From positions 1 through 44,859 of the forward strand of contig JAKSDL010000127.1 in the NCBI GenBank assembly GCA_022360105.1: a stretch of DNA of 44,859 nucleotides. Reading direction: 5' to 3'. Below the pieces are notes generated by a model. That model did no database searches. It was not told the origin of the DNA and saw only the letters and a program-made list of their open reading frames with translations. The translations under genes and the position numbers were made by a program. Positions 1 through 8,625 of this stretch are shown piece after piece. This DNA is from Pseudomonadota bacterium (GTDB lineage Bacteria; SAR324; XYD2-FULL-50-16; JAHJRI01). Position 1 is the stretch's first letter; each line of letters starts with the position of its first letter.

Positions 1-223
1 CGAGCACTGCCCCGTTTACTTCAGGCAAGGAATACGCGAATCTTCCCGAATCGTCGCTGAAGAGTTTTATTTTAAGCAGCTTATCAATCATGGGAGCTAG
101 AAATCCACTGTGATCACCCTGTTCAAAGCCGACAAGCAGCACATAGCCTTTTTTGATTTGTCCGACACGCCTACCATCAATATCTACGGATGCTTCTCCA
201 ACCCGTTGCAACACAATCCTCAT
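1..223 (-). CDS. dtd: D-aminoacyl-tRNA deacylase, C-terminus cut by window edge
   Basis: The reverse strand encodes a protein starting MRIVLQRVGEASVDIDGRRV, followed by a GQIKKGYVLLVGF segment and a 'KLLKIKLFSDDSGRFAYSL' region. These match the N-terminal half of the Dtd family, which hydrolyses D-amino acids wrongly attached to tRNA. Only about 74 codons are present, about half of the usual ~145, so the catalytic SQFTL and GPVTF-type motifs lie outside the window. The start is the ATG at 223-221, where family similarity begins. It is divergent from rsmH across about 260 bases. The family call rests on the N-terminal pattern alone but is quite characteristic. Confidence 0.88.
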   Translation of the reverse strand, partial: MRIVLQRVGEASVDIDGRRVGQIKKGYVLLVGFEQGDHSGFLAPMIDKLLKIKLFSDDSGRFAYSLPEVNGAVL

Positions 224-483
224 TAAGGATGTTCCTCTTTGATTCCTTCCCGTGTTTTCTTACTATTGTTTCGTATTCCCTATGGTTTTATCGAAATTCA
301 TCAAAACCAGTGACACCATCCTGGTGAATTTACAATAAAATCAGAAAAAAACCAATTGTCATGCTCACTAAAAACAACTTCCATTACATCTTTTTTTTAA
401 GTATTTTATCATTAAATCAAAACGCCGACAGCGATTAACGTTCGGTTCAACAGAAAATAAATTACCGCCCTTTTTAAGATAAC

Positions 484-1410
484 GTGAGCTTTGAACACAC
501 CTCGGTTTTACTGAACGAGATTCTCTCCTATTTGCCGGCAGCTCCAGACGTTTTTATCGACTTAACCTTGGGTGGAGGCGGTCATTCTGAGGCTATACTA
601 AACAAGTATCATCAAACCTATTTGTATGGGGTCGATCGAGATCCAAATGCACTAAATGCTGCATCAGAACGACTAAAGTCGCACTCGGACCGTTTTGAAA
701 CACGGTATGGGGCCATGTCTAAAGTAATATCCCAGTTCATCGCAGAAGGAATTCAAGCTGATTTTATTCTAGCTGATCTTGGAGTCTCCTCTCATCAAAT
801 AGACCAACAGAATCGGGGATTTTCTTTGAGACAGAACGGTCCCCTGGATATGAGAATGAATCCGGAAGACCAGGAAACTGCCGCTGATGTCGTGAACAAT
901 TATTCTGAAAAAGAATTAACAGACCTCATTCGTAACTATGGAGAAGAACGTTTTGCCTCTCGAATTGCTAAAAATATTGTCGCTCAAAGGAAAGACAATC
1001 CATTTAGGACCACCTTGGATTTGACAGAATGTGTGATTAAATCGATTCCCATGAAATTTCAATTTGGTAATATCCACGCTGCGACAAAGACTTTTCAAGC
1101 CATCAGGATTCAAGTAAACAAGGAGTTAGACGAGTTGAATTGCTTGTTGGCAAATGCTCTGGACCTGCTAAACAGTGGTGGCAGATTAGCCGTTATTTCT
1201 TTTCATTCTTTGGAAGACAGGCCCGTGAAGCAAACATTTAAAAAATGGGAAAATCCTTGCACCTGTCCTAAAGAGTTTCCCATCTGCACGTGTCATCTAA
1301 AACCCTTGGTCAAGCCGGTTACTAAAAAACCAGTGACGGCTACAAAAAAAGAAATGGAAAGCAATATCCGATCTAGAAGTGCCAAATTGAGAATTATTGA
1401 AAAATTATGA
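484..1410 (+). CDS. rsmH: 16S rRNA (cytosine-1402 N4) methyltransferase RsmH
   Basis: RsmH (MraW) methylates N4 of C1402 in 16S rRNA using SAM. The 308-residue protein has normal length. It shows the N-terminal HTSVLLNEIL, the SAM-binding DLTLGGGGHS (about residues 26-35), DLGVSSHQID, the GPLDMRM motif and the C-terminal RSAKLRIIE signature. The start is a GTG, because family similarity begins right there; no strong Shine-Dalgarno sequence is visible. The stop overlaps the ftsL start by 4 bases (ATGA), so translation is probably coupled. It opens a short division-cluster remnant. The mraZ gene usual upstream is absent: the preceding ~260 bases hold only the divergent dtd start and a small CACCA/TGGTG hairpin at 314-326. 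Confidence 0.97.
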   Translation: MSFEHTSVLLNEILSYLPAAPDVFIDLTLGGGGHSEAILNKYHQTYLYGVDRDPNALNAASERLKSHSDRFETRYGAMSKVISQFIAEGIQADFILADLGVSSHQIDQQNRGFSLRQNGPLDMRMNPEDQETAADVVNNYSEKELTDLIRNYGEERFASRIAKNIVAQRKDNPFRTTLDLTECVIKSIPMKFQFGNIHAATKTFQAIRIQVNKELDELNCLLANALDLLNSGGRLAVISFHSLEDRPVKQTFKKWENPCTCPKEFPICTCHLKPLVKPVTKKPVTATKKEMESNIRSRSAKLRIIEKL

Positions 1411-1772
1411 AAGACTTTCCCAGATATGCGAAAAGAAGTTCCAAAAGCCTGGTTAGGAAAAAGACTGTTATTGCCAAACGGTCCTCTTTAAAGTTCGCTC
1501 TCACCTGGATAATGATGATTGGTGTAGCTCTTTTTTTTGTTCAACAGCGTATCAGCTACATAAAACTTGAAAAGCAGGTTCAGTCTTTATTAAAGGAAAA
1601 AGAGAAAATTCAACTATCAATTTTACCCTTGAAACTGGAAGAGCGATTTTTAACTCAGCACGACAAAATTGAAAAAAGAGCACGAGATGAACTTGGCTTG
1701 CAGGTCCCCAGGCAAGTTCAAATCATCAAACTAAACCGCTCGCAGCTTCAGGCAAAATCGAACGAAGAATAA
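1407..1772 (+). CDS. ftsL: cell division protein FtsL-like
   Basis: This is a small bitopic protein of 121 residues. It has a basic cytoplasmic N-terminus, a single membrane segment at about residues 30-46 (ALTWIMMIGVALFF), and a periplasmic heptad-like coiled coil at about 50-85. It ends with a KIEKRARDELGLQVP stretch that resembles the C-terminal motif of FtsL/DivIC proteins. FtsL binds FtsB and FtsQ and activates FtsW-FtsI at the septum. FtsL sequences diverge strongly, so the call rests on topology, size, the ARDELGL-type tail and position between rsmH and ftsI. It overlaps rsmH by 4 bases, and 22 bases separate it from ftsI. Confidence 0.85.
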   Translation: MKDFPRYAKRSSKSLVRKKTVIAKRSSLKFALTWIMMIGVALFFVQQRISYIKLEKQVQSLLKEKEKIQLSILPLKLEERFLTQHDKIEKRARDELGLQVPRQVQIIKLNRSQLQAKSNEE

Positions 1773-1794
1773 GAAAAATATCAAAAGGCGAATT

Positions 1795-3726
1795 TTGATC
1801 CCGTTAACTCAAAGACTCGTTTCAAAAAATTTCCAGCAAAGACTGGTCTGGATACGTATTGTTTTTATTTTGATTATTGTAGTGGTTATCATCAGGGCAG
1901 TTCAACTGCAGATAGTCGATAACGACCGTTATACTAAAATTGCAAACAAACAGCATGACAAATCGGTTGCAATTAAACTGAGACGAGGTCCTATTTATGA
2001 TGCCGGCGGTAATATTCTGGCAGTATCGCTTCCTTTGCAATCGATATTTGCCATTCCACAAGAGATAGAAAACGCGGCGTCAGCAGCTTCATTGTTGGCT
2101 GAACCACTTAATATTCCCAAATCCCAACTGGAAAAAAAGCTGAACTCAAACATCTCTTTCACCTGGTTAAAACGAAACACCAAGCCTCAAGTCAGTGAAA
2201 CTATTCAGCGCATGGGACTTCCCGGCATCCACTTTATCAGGGAGTACCAACGCTATTATCCAATGGGCAAGCATGCCGCCCATGTATTGGGATTTTCAGG
2301 AGTTGATTCAAAGGGGTTGGAAGGAATCGAGAATAAGTTTAATTCCCATTTAATGGGCAGAACCAACACTGCAAAAACGTGGGATTATTTTAGCAGTGAC
2401 TCACAACTTAAACCTCTTTCCGGTGGTTCCTTGCATCTCACCATTCATTCAAAAATTCAATTTTACACCGAAAAGGAACTAAAAAAAGCTGTTTGGGCAA
2501 CGGAAGCCCAAAATGCTATTGCCATAATCATGGATTCTAATTCCGGTGCTATTTTAAGCATGGCCAGCTATCCGGATTATGATCCGAATAATTTTGATCG
2601 CTATCATGTTTCCAGATACTTTAACAGGGCAGTCAATGCGACTTATGAACCGGGCTCTACTTTTAAAATCATAACCGTATCAACGGCACTGGATCATGGA
2701 ATCGTTAAAAAAGGCAGCATTTTCGATTGCCAGCAAGGTGAGTACCAGATCCAGGACAGAGTCATACATGACGTATCCAAATATGGCTGGTTGCCCCTGG
2801 AAAAAATTATTCAGAAATCTTCCAATATCTGTGTGGCAAAAATTGGTCAGCGAATCCCCAAGCCGGTTTTTTATAAATCGATCCGTGAATTTGGATTCGG
2901 CAGTGAGACTGGTATAGAACTTCCAGGAGCAAGTAATGTTAAAGGTAAGGTTCATAATTATCAGAATTGGTCTGACACCGACGTGGCTACAATGTCTTTC
3001 GGGCATACCATCTCAGCCACACCCATTCAGGTGATCACGGCAATCAATTCTATTGCAACAGGAGGAATACTGGTAAAGCCAAGTATCATCAAAGCGGCAC
3101 ATAAGGAGGACGGAACAAAAATTCACTTGAAAAAAAGTGAAGCCAAAAGAATCCTCAAACCGGAAACAGCCGATATTATGAGGACTTTTATGGAAAGTGT
3201 TACACAACCAGGAGGAACCGGGTATCTGGCCAGTATTGAGGGACTTACCGTTGCCGGAAAAACCGGCACGACTCGCAAATTTGATATTCGAAAGCGTGAA
3301 TACTCCAGGACAAATCACATCTCTTCATTTATTGGATTTTTTCCATCTGGGCGACCTGAACTCACTATCTTGGTTATTATCGACGAACCTCAAAAAGAAT
3401 ACCTGGGCTCAAAAGGGGCTGCCCCAATCTTTAAGAAAATTGCTTTACATGCCCAACGATTCTATCCTGAAACCAAAATTCCCACTCCCGGCAAACACGG
3501 TGCTCAAAATATGAAAAATCGTCTTTTTCAATCTGCAGCATCGAAAGAGAGTTCCTTAGAATCGATTAACGATATTTCTCTGGCCTTAAAGGGTCTGACA
3601 ATGCGTGAAGCGCTTGACCTTGCAGATCGGGCGGATTTAGATGTAACCGTAAAAGGTGCCGGCATCGTCAGACAAGTAATTCCTAATGGATTGAGTCAAA
3701 AATCATACACCTTGGTTTTAAAATAA
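1795..3726 (+). CDS. ftsI: septal penicillin-binding protein (FtsI/SpoVD type) with C-terminal PASTA domain
   Basis: This is a monofunctional class B transpeptidase of 643 residues that cross-links septal peptidoglycan. It has an N-terminal membrane anchor (about 18-40) and a dimerisation/pedestal region. The penicillin-binding domain has the active-site STFK at 288-291, SSN at 342-344 and KTGT at 489-492. A single PASTA domain fills about residues 590-643. The only sensible start is the TTG, preceded by AAAAGGCG. A C-terminal PASTA is typical of SpoVD/Pbp2x-type and many deltaproteobacterial FtsI proteins but absent from E. coli FtsI. The next genes are flagellar regulators, not murE-murF-mraY, so the division cluster is broken here. 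Confidence 0.95.
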   Translation: MIPLTQRLVSKNFQQRLVWIRIVFILIIVVVIIRAVQLQIVDNDRYTKIANKQHDKSVAIKLRRGPIYDAGGNILAVSLPLQSIFAIPQEIENAASAASLLAEPLNIPKSQLEKKLNSNISFTWLKRNTKPQVSETIQRMGLPGIHFIREYQRYYPMGKHAAHVLGFSGVDSKGLEGIENKFNSHLMGRTNTAKTWDYFSSDSQLKPLSGGSLHLTIHSKIQFYTEKELKKAVWATEAQNAIAIIMDSNSGAILSMASYPDYDPNNFDRYHVSRYFNRAVNATYEPGSTFKIITVSTALDHGIVKKGSIFDCQQGEYQIQDRVIHDVSKYGWLPLEKIIQKSSNICVAKIGQRIPKPVFYKSIREFGFGSETGIELPGASNVKGKVHNYQNWSDTDVATMSFGHTISATPIQVITAINSIATGGILVKPSIIKAAHKEDGTKIHLKKSEAKRILKPETADIMRTFMESVTQPGGTGYLASIEGLTVAGKTGTTRKFDIRKREYSRTNHISSFIGFFPSGRPELTILVIIDEPQKEYLGSKGAAPIFKKIALHAQRFYPETKIPTPGKHGAQNMKNRLFQSAASKESSLESINDISLALKGLTMREALDLADRADLDVTVKGAGIVRQVIPNGLSQKSYTLVLK

Positions 3727-3870
3727 CATCATAATTTCAATGTAGTACATGCAAATCCTTCCTGTTTTGCATTGATACAAACTATCAACAGCCAATGATG
3801 GCACGATTTTTCCTTTCCTGCTGGAACGAATAAATGCAATTTGCTCAATATCCATAGAAATATCGGTAAC

Positions 3871-5172
3871 ATGCAGGTAAAAAAATATACAGCTTCCAAC
3901 ATGCAGGAAGCGATCAAGCAGATTAAAGAGGATTTGGGACCAAGGGCCATTATCATTTCCACCAGAAAGGTGCGAAAAGGCAGTGGTGCCTTTGGTATGT
4001 TTGGCAAGCAAATATTGGAAGTGACCGCAGCACGCGACGAAACTCCGAAAACTGCGGAAGTCAAGAATTATAACGGCTTGCTAAACCGGCAGACCAATGG
4101 CGGCTCTGACTACGAAAACGAAATTGCATTTAATGCTCCCAAAGAACCACGAAAACTGAATGGTGGTGACAATAGCATCCAGTTTAATGATTTGCAGGAA
4201 GATATTGGAGAACTGAAAGAACTTGTTCAAGACATGAGAAAAGGATATCGTCGTCAGGTTAATGATGATGCCACCATCTCTCATCTCCGATATGAACTTT
4301 CCGAATTGAAAAACATCGTTAAATCCCTGGTTACTCAATCCAGCGAGCTTCGCTCCGGGGATATGCATGACAACTTAATAGCGTTGTTCCAACAGCTTTG
4401 TTTTAACGGCGTTGAAGACAGATTTGCCCGTCGACTGATTGAAGAAGTTCATAAAAAAATCCCTAAAAAAGAAATCGATAACTTCTCCTACGTCAAAATT
4501 TATGTGGCAAGAATGTTCATGCAGGTATTGAAAATCGATGGCAATCTTACGGAAAAGAAAAAAGATAAAGAACCTCAGATTGTTACTTTCCTTGGACCGA
4601 CAGGAGTCGGAAAAACCACGACCTTGGCCAAGATTGCCGGAACCGAAAAAATCGCGCATCCTAAGAAAAAGATCGGATTGATCACCCTGGATACATTCAG
4701 AATAGCAGCCGTTCAGCAGTTACAGGAATATGCAAGAATAATCAAACTTCCTGTTCGTGTCGTAAATGACGCCAAACAAATGAAAAACGCCATTCGCGAA
4801 TTTCGTTCAAAAGATCTTGTATTAATAGATACAGCCGGTCGTTCTCAAAGAGATGAAGTTCAAATGTCTGAGCTGCGGGATATTTTGAAAGAGTTTCCTT
4901 CCTTTCGAAACCTCTTGGTTCTTAGCTCGACAACCAAAGACAGTGATCTCAGCGAAATAACAAAACGATTCAGTACCGTGCGCCTGGATGGTGTTGTTTT
5001 TACCAAACTGGACGAATCGACCAATTACGGCTCGATATTTAATCATTCCATTCGTTTTAAACTCCCGATGACTTTTCTAACAACGGGGCAGAACGTACCA
5101 GATGATATCGAAACAGCCACCAGGGAAAGGTTGATCGACCTATTGCTTAATATTTCCAATTTGGAAGGTTAA
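3871..5172 (+). CDS. flhF: flagellar biosynthesis GTPase FlhF
   Basis: FlhF is the third SRP-family GTPase. It marks the pole for assembly of the first flagellar components. The start chosen is the ATG giving MQVKKYTASNMQEAIKQIKE, the canonical FlhF N-terminus followed by LGPRAIIISTRKV. A TTG 30 bases upstream is in frame but adds non-conserved residues. A variable basic/acidic B region (about 60-140) leads into the NG domain. There, G1 is GPTGVGKTT (about 242-250), followed by DTFRIAAVQQLQEYA, DTAGRS and TKLDES. At 433 residues the length is normal. It is followed by flhG and fliA in the same direction, the usual polar-flagella regulatory order. Confidence 0.96.
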   Translation: MQVKKYTASNMQEAIKQIKEDLGPRAIIISTRKVRKGSGAFGMFGKQILEVTAARDETPKTAEVKNYNGLLNRQTNGGSDYENEIAFNAPKEPRKLNGGDNSIQFNDLQEDIGELKELVQDMRKGYRRQVNDDATISHLRYELSELKNIVKSLVTQSSELRSGDMHDNLIALFQQLCFNGVEDRFARRLIEEVHKKIPKKEIDNFSYVKIYVARMFMQVLKIDGNLTEKKKDKEPQIVTFLGPTGVGKTTTLAKIAGTEKIAHPKKKIGLITLDTFRIAAVQQLQEYARIIKLPVRVVNDAKQMKNAIREFRSKDLVLIDTAGRSQRDEVQMSELRDILKEFPSFRNLLVLSSTTKDSDLSEITKRFSTVRLDGVVFTKLDESTNYGSIFNHSIRFKLPMTFLTTGQNVPDDIETATRERLIDLLLNISNLEG

Positions 5173-5262
5173 ACTGTACCCGAAATCAACCAAGCCGGAT
5201 TGAAAAATCCCGACGCCCCTTCACTATCAGCTAGCAACGTAGGGTTACCAATTTTCAATGTG

Positions 5263-6147
5263 ATGAACGATCAAGCTTCGACTCTCAGAAAAAAGTTTTC
5301 AAATGCCATTCAGGATGAAAGCCCCATTGAACAGAAAATGGTTCGTTCCTTAAGTATTTCAAGCGGTAAGGGGGGTGTTGGCAAAACCAACATCGTGGTC
5401 AATCTGGCTATTCACCTGGCCAAAATGGGGAAAAAGGTCTTCCTTATCGATGCCGATTTAGGTCTGGCCAACATCGATATCATGCTCAACCTTGCACCTG
5501 AATACACCATCGAAGATGTTCTGGCCGGTACTAAAAATATTAACGACATTATTATTGAAGGACCGCTTGGTATCCATATCCTTCCCGCTTCTTCAGGAAT
5601 TAGCGAAATGCAATCCTTGTCTGCGGAACAGCAGATGTCGATGCTGACGGAATTAAGCAGCCTGAAAACCCGCTATGATTATATCTTGATTGATACCGGA
5701 GCCGGCATATCATCAAATGTACTTCGCTTTAATGCAGCTGTCGATGAAGTGTGCGTTGTTACCAATACAGAGCCGACTTCAATTACTGATGCATATGCTT
5801 TAATGAAAATCATGTCGTCCAAATACCAGGTGAGCAATTTCAATCTGATAGTCAATGAAAGCTCCCTACAGGAAGCGAAAAGCGTTTACATGCGGCTGGT
5901 TAAGGTTCTAAACAAATTTCTAACAGTGAATTTGGAACTAATTGGATTTATACCCCGTGATTTAAACTTCGTCCGCGCTGTTCGTCAGCAAACTCCGCTT
6001 TCTTTGCTGAGTCCCAACTCACCCACCACAAAAGCTTTCGCTAATCTCGCCCGACAAATTGAGCTAAACCCCGGGCAATCGATAGAAGATGAAGACAAGG
6101 AAACATTCTGGAAACGACTTGGAAGCTGGAAACGAAACAATAAATAA
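5263..6147 (+). CDS. flhG: MinD-like ATPase FlhG (FleN/YlxH), flagellar number regulator
   Basis: FlhG is a deviant-Walker ATPase that limits flagellar number and stimulates the FlhF GTPase. Visible motifs are the deviant Walker A SGKGGVGKTN (about residues 34-43), the switch region DADLGLANIDIML and DTGAGISSNVLRF. The ATG chosen gives MNDQASTLRKKF, which matches the DQAxxLR activator helix known to contact FlhF. An in-frame TTG at 5200 would add 21 residues that look unconserved, and neither start has a clear Shine-Dalgarno sequence. The product is 294 residues from this start. The C-terminus is acidic and then basic, consistent with a membrane-targeting tail. Confidence 0.94.
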   Translation: MNDQASTLRKKFSNAIQDESPIEQKMVRSLSISSGKGGVGKTNIVVNLAIHLAKMGKKVFLIDADLGLANIDIMLNLAPEYTIEDVLAGTKNINDIIIEGPLGIHILPASSGISEMQSLSAEQQMSMLTELSSLKTRYDYILIDTGAGISSNVLRFNAAVDEVCVVTNTEPTSITDAYALMKIMSSKYQVSNFNLIVNESSLQEAKSVYMRLVKVLNKFLTVNLELIGFIPRDLNFVRAVRQQTPLSLLSPNSPTTKAFANLARQIELNPGQSIEDEDKETFWKRLGSWKRNNK

Positions 6148-6282
6148 ACTGTTGTCCGGATAATACAGGTCAGGTTTCAGATAGGCATACGAATTGCTTT
6201 GCATGGATTGTCAGGTAGACTGATCGCCCAATAGAGCCTTTGGCTGGTTGGAAATGTTTCTGAATGATTCATAAAAGTATTC

Positions 6283-7023
6283 ATGCAAAACCCATATATT
6301 CAGCAAACTCAAAATAAAAACGAACGGATTGCGATCGAATATGCTCCCGTCGTCAAGCATATCGCCCTCAAGCTGTCTGCAAGGCTGCCCTCCGGATTTG
6401 AATTGGATGACTTGATCCAGGCCGGCATGATTGGGCTTTTGGAAGCCATCGAACGGTTTGACCCCAAAAGAGGAGTGAAATTCAAAACATTCGCTGAATT
6501 TCGGGTTCGTGGTGCCATGCTTGATGAATTGAGAGCCAGGGACTGGATTCCAAGATCGGTGAGAGACAACAGCAGTAAATTGGAAGACGCCTATAGTGAA
6601 CTGAGGGCAAAAAATATCGATCATCCTACCGATAAACAACTGGCCAAGCAATTGGATATTAAACCAAAGGAATTTCCAGCGTTTTTGGACAAGGCCAAAC
6701 CGATTCCACTTTTGTCACTGGATAGTTTAGGAAAGCTGAGTAGTCCGGATTCCAACATGGATGTCCTGGAAACCTTGTCCGACCCTGAACAGGAAAGTCC
6801 GGTTGAAACTATCCTGGGTAGTGAAGCCAAAGAATTGGTAATTATGGCTTTGGAAAAACTGCCGGAAAAGGAAAAACTGGTACTTTCTCTTTACTATGTG
6901 GAAGATTTAAATTTGAAAGAGATTGGCGCTGTAATGGATGTCTCTGAATCGAGAGTGTCACAGATGAGAACCAAAGCTATTGCCATGCTCCGGTCTTACA
7001 TGAAGTCCTATCTTGAAAGCTGA
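6283..7023 (+). CDS. fliA: flagellar sigma factor sigma-28 (FliA)
   Basis: This 246-residue sigma-70-family protein has the FliA layout. Region 2 carries DDLIQAGMIGLLEAIERFDPKRGVKFKTFA and the FRVRGAMLDELRARDW motif typical of sigma-28. Region 3 carries IPRSVRDNSSKLEDAYSEL. Region 4 carries KLVLSLYYVEDLNLKEIGAVMDVSESRVSQ, a helix-turn-helix for the -35 element. It directs transcription of late flagellar and motility genes. It follows flhG by 135 bases with no clear terminator between, so it is probably cotranscribed. No anti-sigma FlgM gene is in this window. It converges on prfA with 22 bases between the stops. Confidence 0.96.
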   Translation: MQNPYIQQTQNKNERIAIEYAPVVKHIALKLSARLPSGFELDDLIQAGMIGLLEAIERFDPKRGVKFKTFAEFRVRGAMLDELRARDWIPRSVRDNSSKLEDAYSELRAKNIDHPTDKQLAKQLDIKPKEFPAFLDKAKPIPLLSLDSLGKLSSPDSNMDVLETLSDPEQESPVETILGSEAKELVIMALEKLPEKEKLVLSLYYVEDLNLKEIGAVMDVSESRVSQMRTKAIAMLRSYMKSYLES

Positions 7024-7045
7024 TCAGAACGATGTCTTCAATAAA

Positions 7046-8119
7046 TTAACCATTCTGTTTGAGAAGATCCGCCTGCTGGTTGGCAGCTAAAGAATCCACA
7101 ATCTCATTAATATCCCCACTGTTTAAAATCTCATCGAGTTTATAAAGGGACAAGTTGATCCTGTGGTCTGTAATTCTGCCCTGGGGGAAATTATAGGTTC
7201 TGATACGCTCACTTCTATCGCCACTACCTACCATGCTTTTGCGCAGTTGAGCTTCTTCCGTAGTCGCAGCCTCAAGTTCCGCTTCATAAAGCTTGGCTTT
7301 TAAATGCTTCATGGCTTTTGCACGGTTCTTAATCTGTGATCGCTCTTCCTGGCAGGTGACCACGATTCCGGATGGGAGATGGGTAATTCTGATTGCAGAG
7401 TCAGTCGTATTGACGTGCTGACCCCCAGCCCCTTGAGACCGATAGGTATCTATTTTTAAATCGGTACTTTTTACTTCGATATCGATGTCTTCAGCTTCAG
7501 GGAGAATTGCAACCGTTACGGCGGAAGTATGCACTCTTCCCTGGGTTTCTGTAGCCGGTACGCGTTGTACCCTGTGAGTACCTGCTTCAAATTTCATACG
7601 GCTGAAAACGTTCTTGCCTTCAACAGAGGCTACAATTTCTTTAAATCCCCCAATCCCAGTGGGATTGCTGCTCATCACCTCAACTTTCCAACGGTTTGCC
7701 TCCGCAAACCTGGAATACATACGATACAAATCAGCAACAAACAAGGCTGCCTCCTCGCCACCTGTTCCAGCACGGATTTCCAGGATAGCGTTCTTTTCAT
7801 CATCAGGATCTTTCGGAAGCAGAAGAATTTTTGCGTTTTGGGTCAATTCCTCTATTTCAGATTTAAGACCTGCCAGTTCTTCCTTGGCCAAGTCTTTTAA
7901 TTCCTGATCTTCAGAAGCGTCCGCCAGGATTGCTTCACTATCCTCAAGCTCTTTCTGCTTTTGACTCAACGTTTGAAATGCTTCAACAATTGGAAGCATC
8001 TTTGCCTGTTCTTTAGAGAGTTCCTGAAACTTTTTGGAATCACTGATATTCTCAGGCTGATTCAATAGCGCAGTTATCTCTTCGTACCTATCTGATATTT
8101 TAGCAAGTTTATCAAGCAT
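7046..8119 (-). CDS. prfA: peptide chain release factor 1
   Basis: RF1 recognises UAA and UAG and triggers peptide release. The 357-residue product has the usual length, with an N-terminal coiled region, the RVPATETQGRVHTS segment that includes the PAT anticodon tripeptide of RF1, and the catalytic GAGGQHVNTTDSAIRITH loop (GGQ glutamine at about 234). The C-terminal GDRSERIRTYNFPQGRITDHR is also typical. It starts with MLDKLAKISDRYEEI. It lies downstream of rpmE on the same strand, separated by the rpmE terminator. The hemK/prmC gene that often follows prfA is not present here, because fliA converges on it directly. Confidence 0.97.
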   Translation of the reverse strand: MLDKLAKISDRYEEITALLNQPENISDSKKFQELSKEQAKMLPIVEAFQTLSQKQKELEDSEAILADASEDQELKDLAKEELAGLKSEIEELTQNAKILLLPKDPDDEKNAILEIRAGTGGEEAALFVADLYRMYSRFAEANRWKVEVMSSNPTGIGGFKEIVASVEGKNVFSRMKFEAGTHRVQRVPATETQGRVHTSAVTVAILPEAEDIDIEVKSTDLKIDTYRSQGAGGQHVNTTDSAIRITHLPSGIVVTCQEERSQIKNRAKAMKHLKAKLYEAELEAATTEEAQLRKSMVGSGDRSERIRTYNFPQGRITDHRINLSLYKLDEILNSGDINEIVDSLAANQQADLLKQNG

Positions 8120-8184
8120 AGCACTTCAGGGAAGGAATTCTTTCCAAAGGGATGTTTTGAGTAAAAAAAGCAGGGAGCTAAAAC

Positions 8185-8229
8185 GAAAAAAGCAGAGCGC
8201 AGCAAAATGATATTGCTCCTGACTCTGCT
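8185..8229 (-). terminator. intrinsic terminator after rpmE
   Basis: On the minus strand an AGCAGAG...CTCTGCT stem (8229-8223 with 8197-8191) encloses an inner AGCAA/TTGCT stem (8217-8213 with 8205-8201). It is followed directly by six T residues (8190-8185). It sits 25 bases after the rpmE stop. This is the cleanest intrinsic terminator I see in the window and implies that prfA has its own promoter or depends on readthrough. Confidence 0.85.
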
Positions 8230-8253
8230 ACGCGTATTGCGAAAACGAAGGAT

Positions 8254-8463
8254 CTACTTGCCAACGTTTTGATATTTCTTTTTGAATCTTTCGATACGAC
8301 CTTCGGTATCCACCAGTTTTTCTTTTCCTGTATAGAGCGGATGACACTGTGAACAGATCTCAAGTTTTACTTCACCGCCAAGAGTGGAACCGATCTCAAA
8401 AGAAGCGCCACAAGCACATTTGTATGTCGTCTGGTCGTACTTCGGATGAATGCCTTCTTTCAT
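8254..8463 (-). CDS. rpmE: 50S ribosomal protein L31, zinc-binding form
   Basis: This 69-residue ribosomal protein begins [20 protein letters not shown]. It carries the zinc ligands C16, C18, C37 and C40 of the C+ form of L31 (type A), followed by [20 protein letters not shown], the family signature. Start and length match the family. It lies between rho and prfA, all on the minus strand, an order seen in many bacteria. A terminator follows it. Confidence 0.97.
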   Translation of the reverse strand: MKEGIHPKYDQTTYKCACGASFEIGSTLGGEVKLEICSQCHPLYTGKEKLVDTEGRIERFKKKYQNVGK

Positions 8464-8575
8464 TTTTCTTTATGGTTATTGATTAACAGTATTATTGGCT
8501 CAATCCGCCAATTAGCTTTCGACTCACCTCGCGGTGGACCGTCATATTCTTTTGATAAACTGATATTATCGAATG

Positions 8576-8625
8576 AAAAAACAACTATGACAACAACTAA
8601 TTATTATCCTTTTATATTAGTTGTT
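8576..8625 (-). terminator. stem-loop at the 3' end of rho
   Basis: A perfect 10-base inverted repeat, AACAACTAAT (8592-8601) with ATTAGTTGTT (8616-8625), overlaps the last codons and stop of rho. On the minus strand the hairpin is followed after about ten bases by six T residues (8581-8576). The stem is AT-rich, so it could be a weak intrinsic terminator or a 3'-end stabilising hairpin. Confidence 0.55.
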
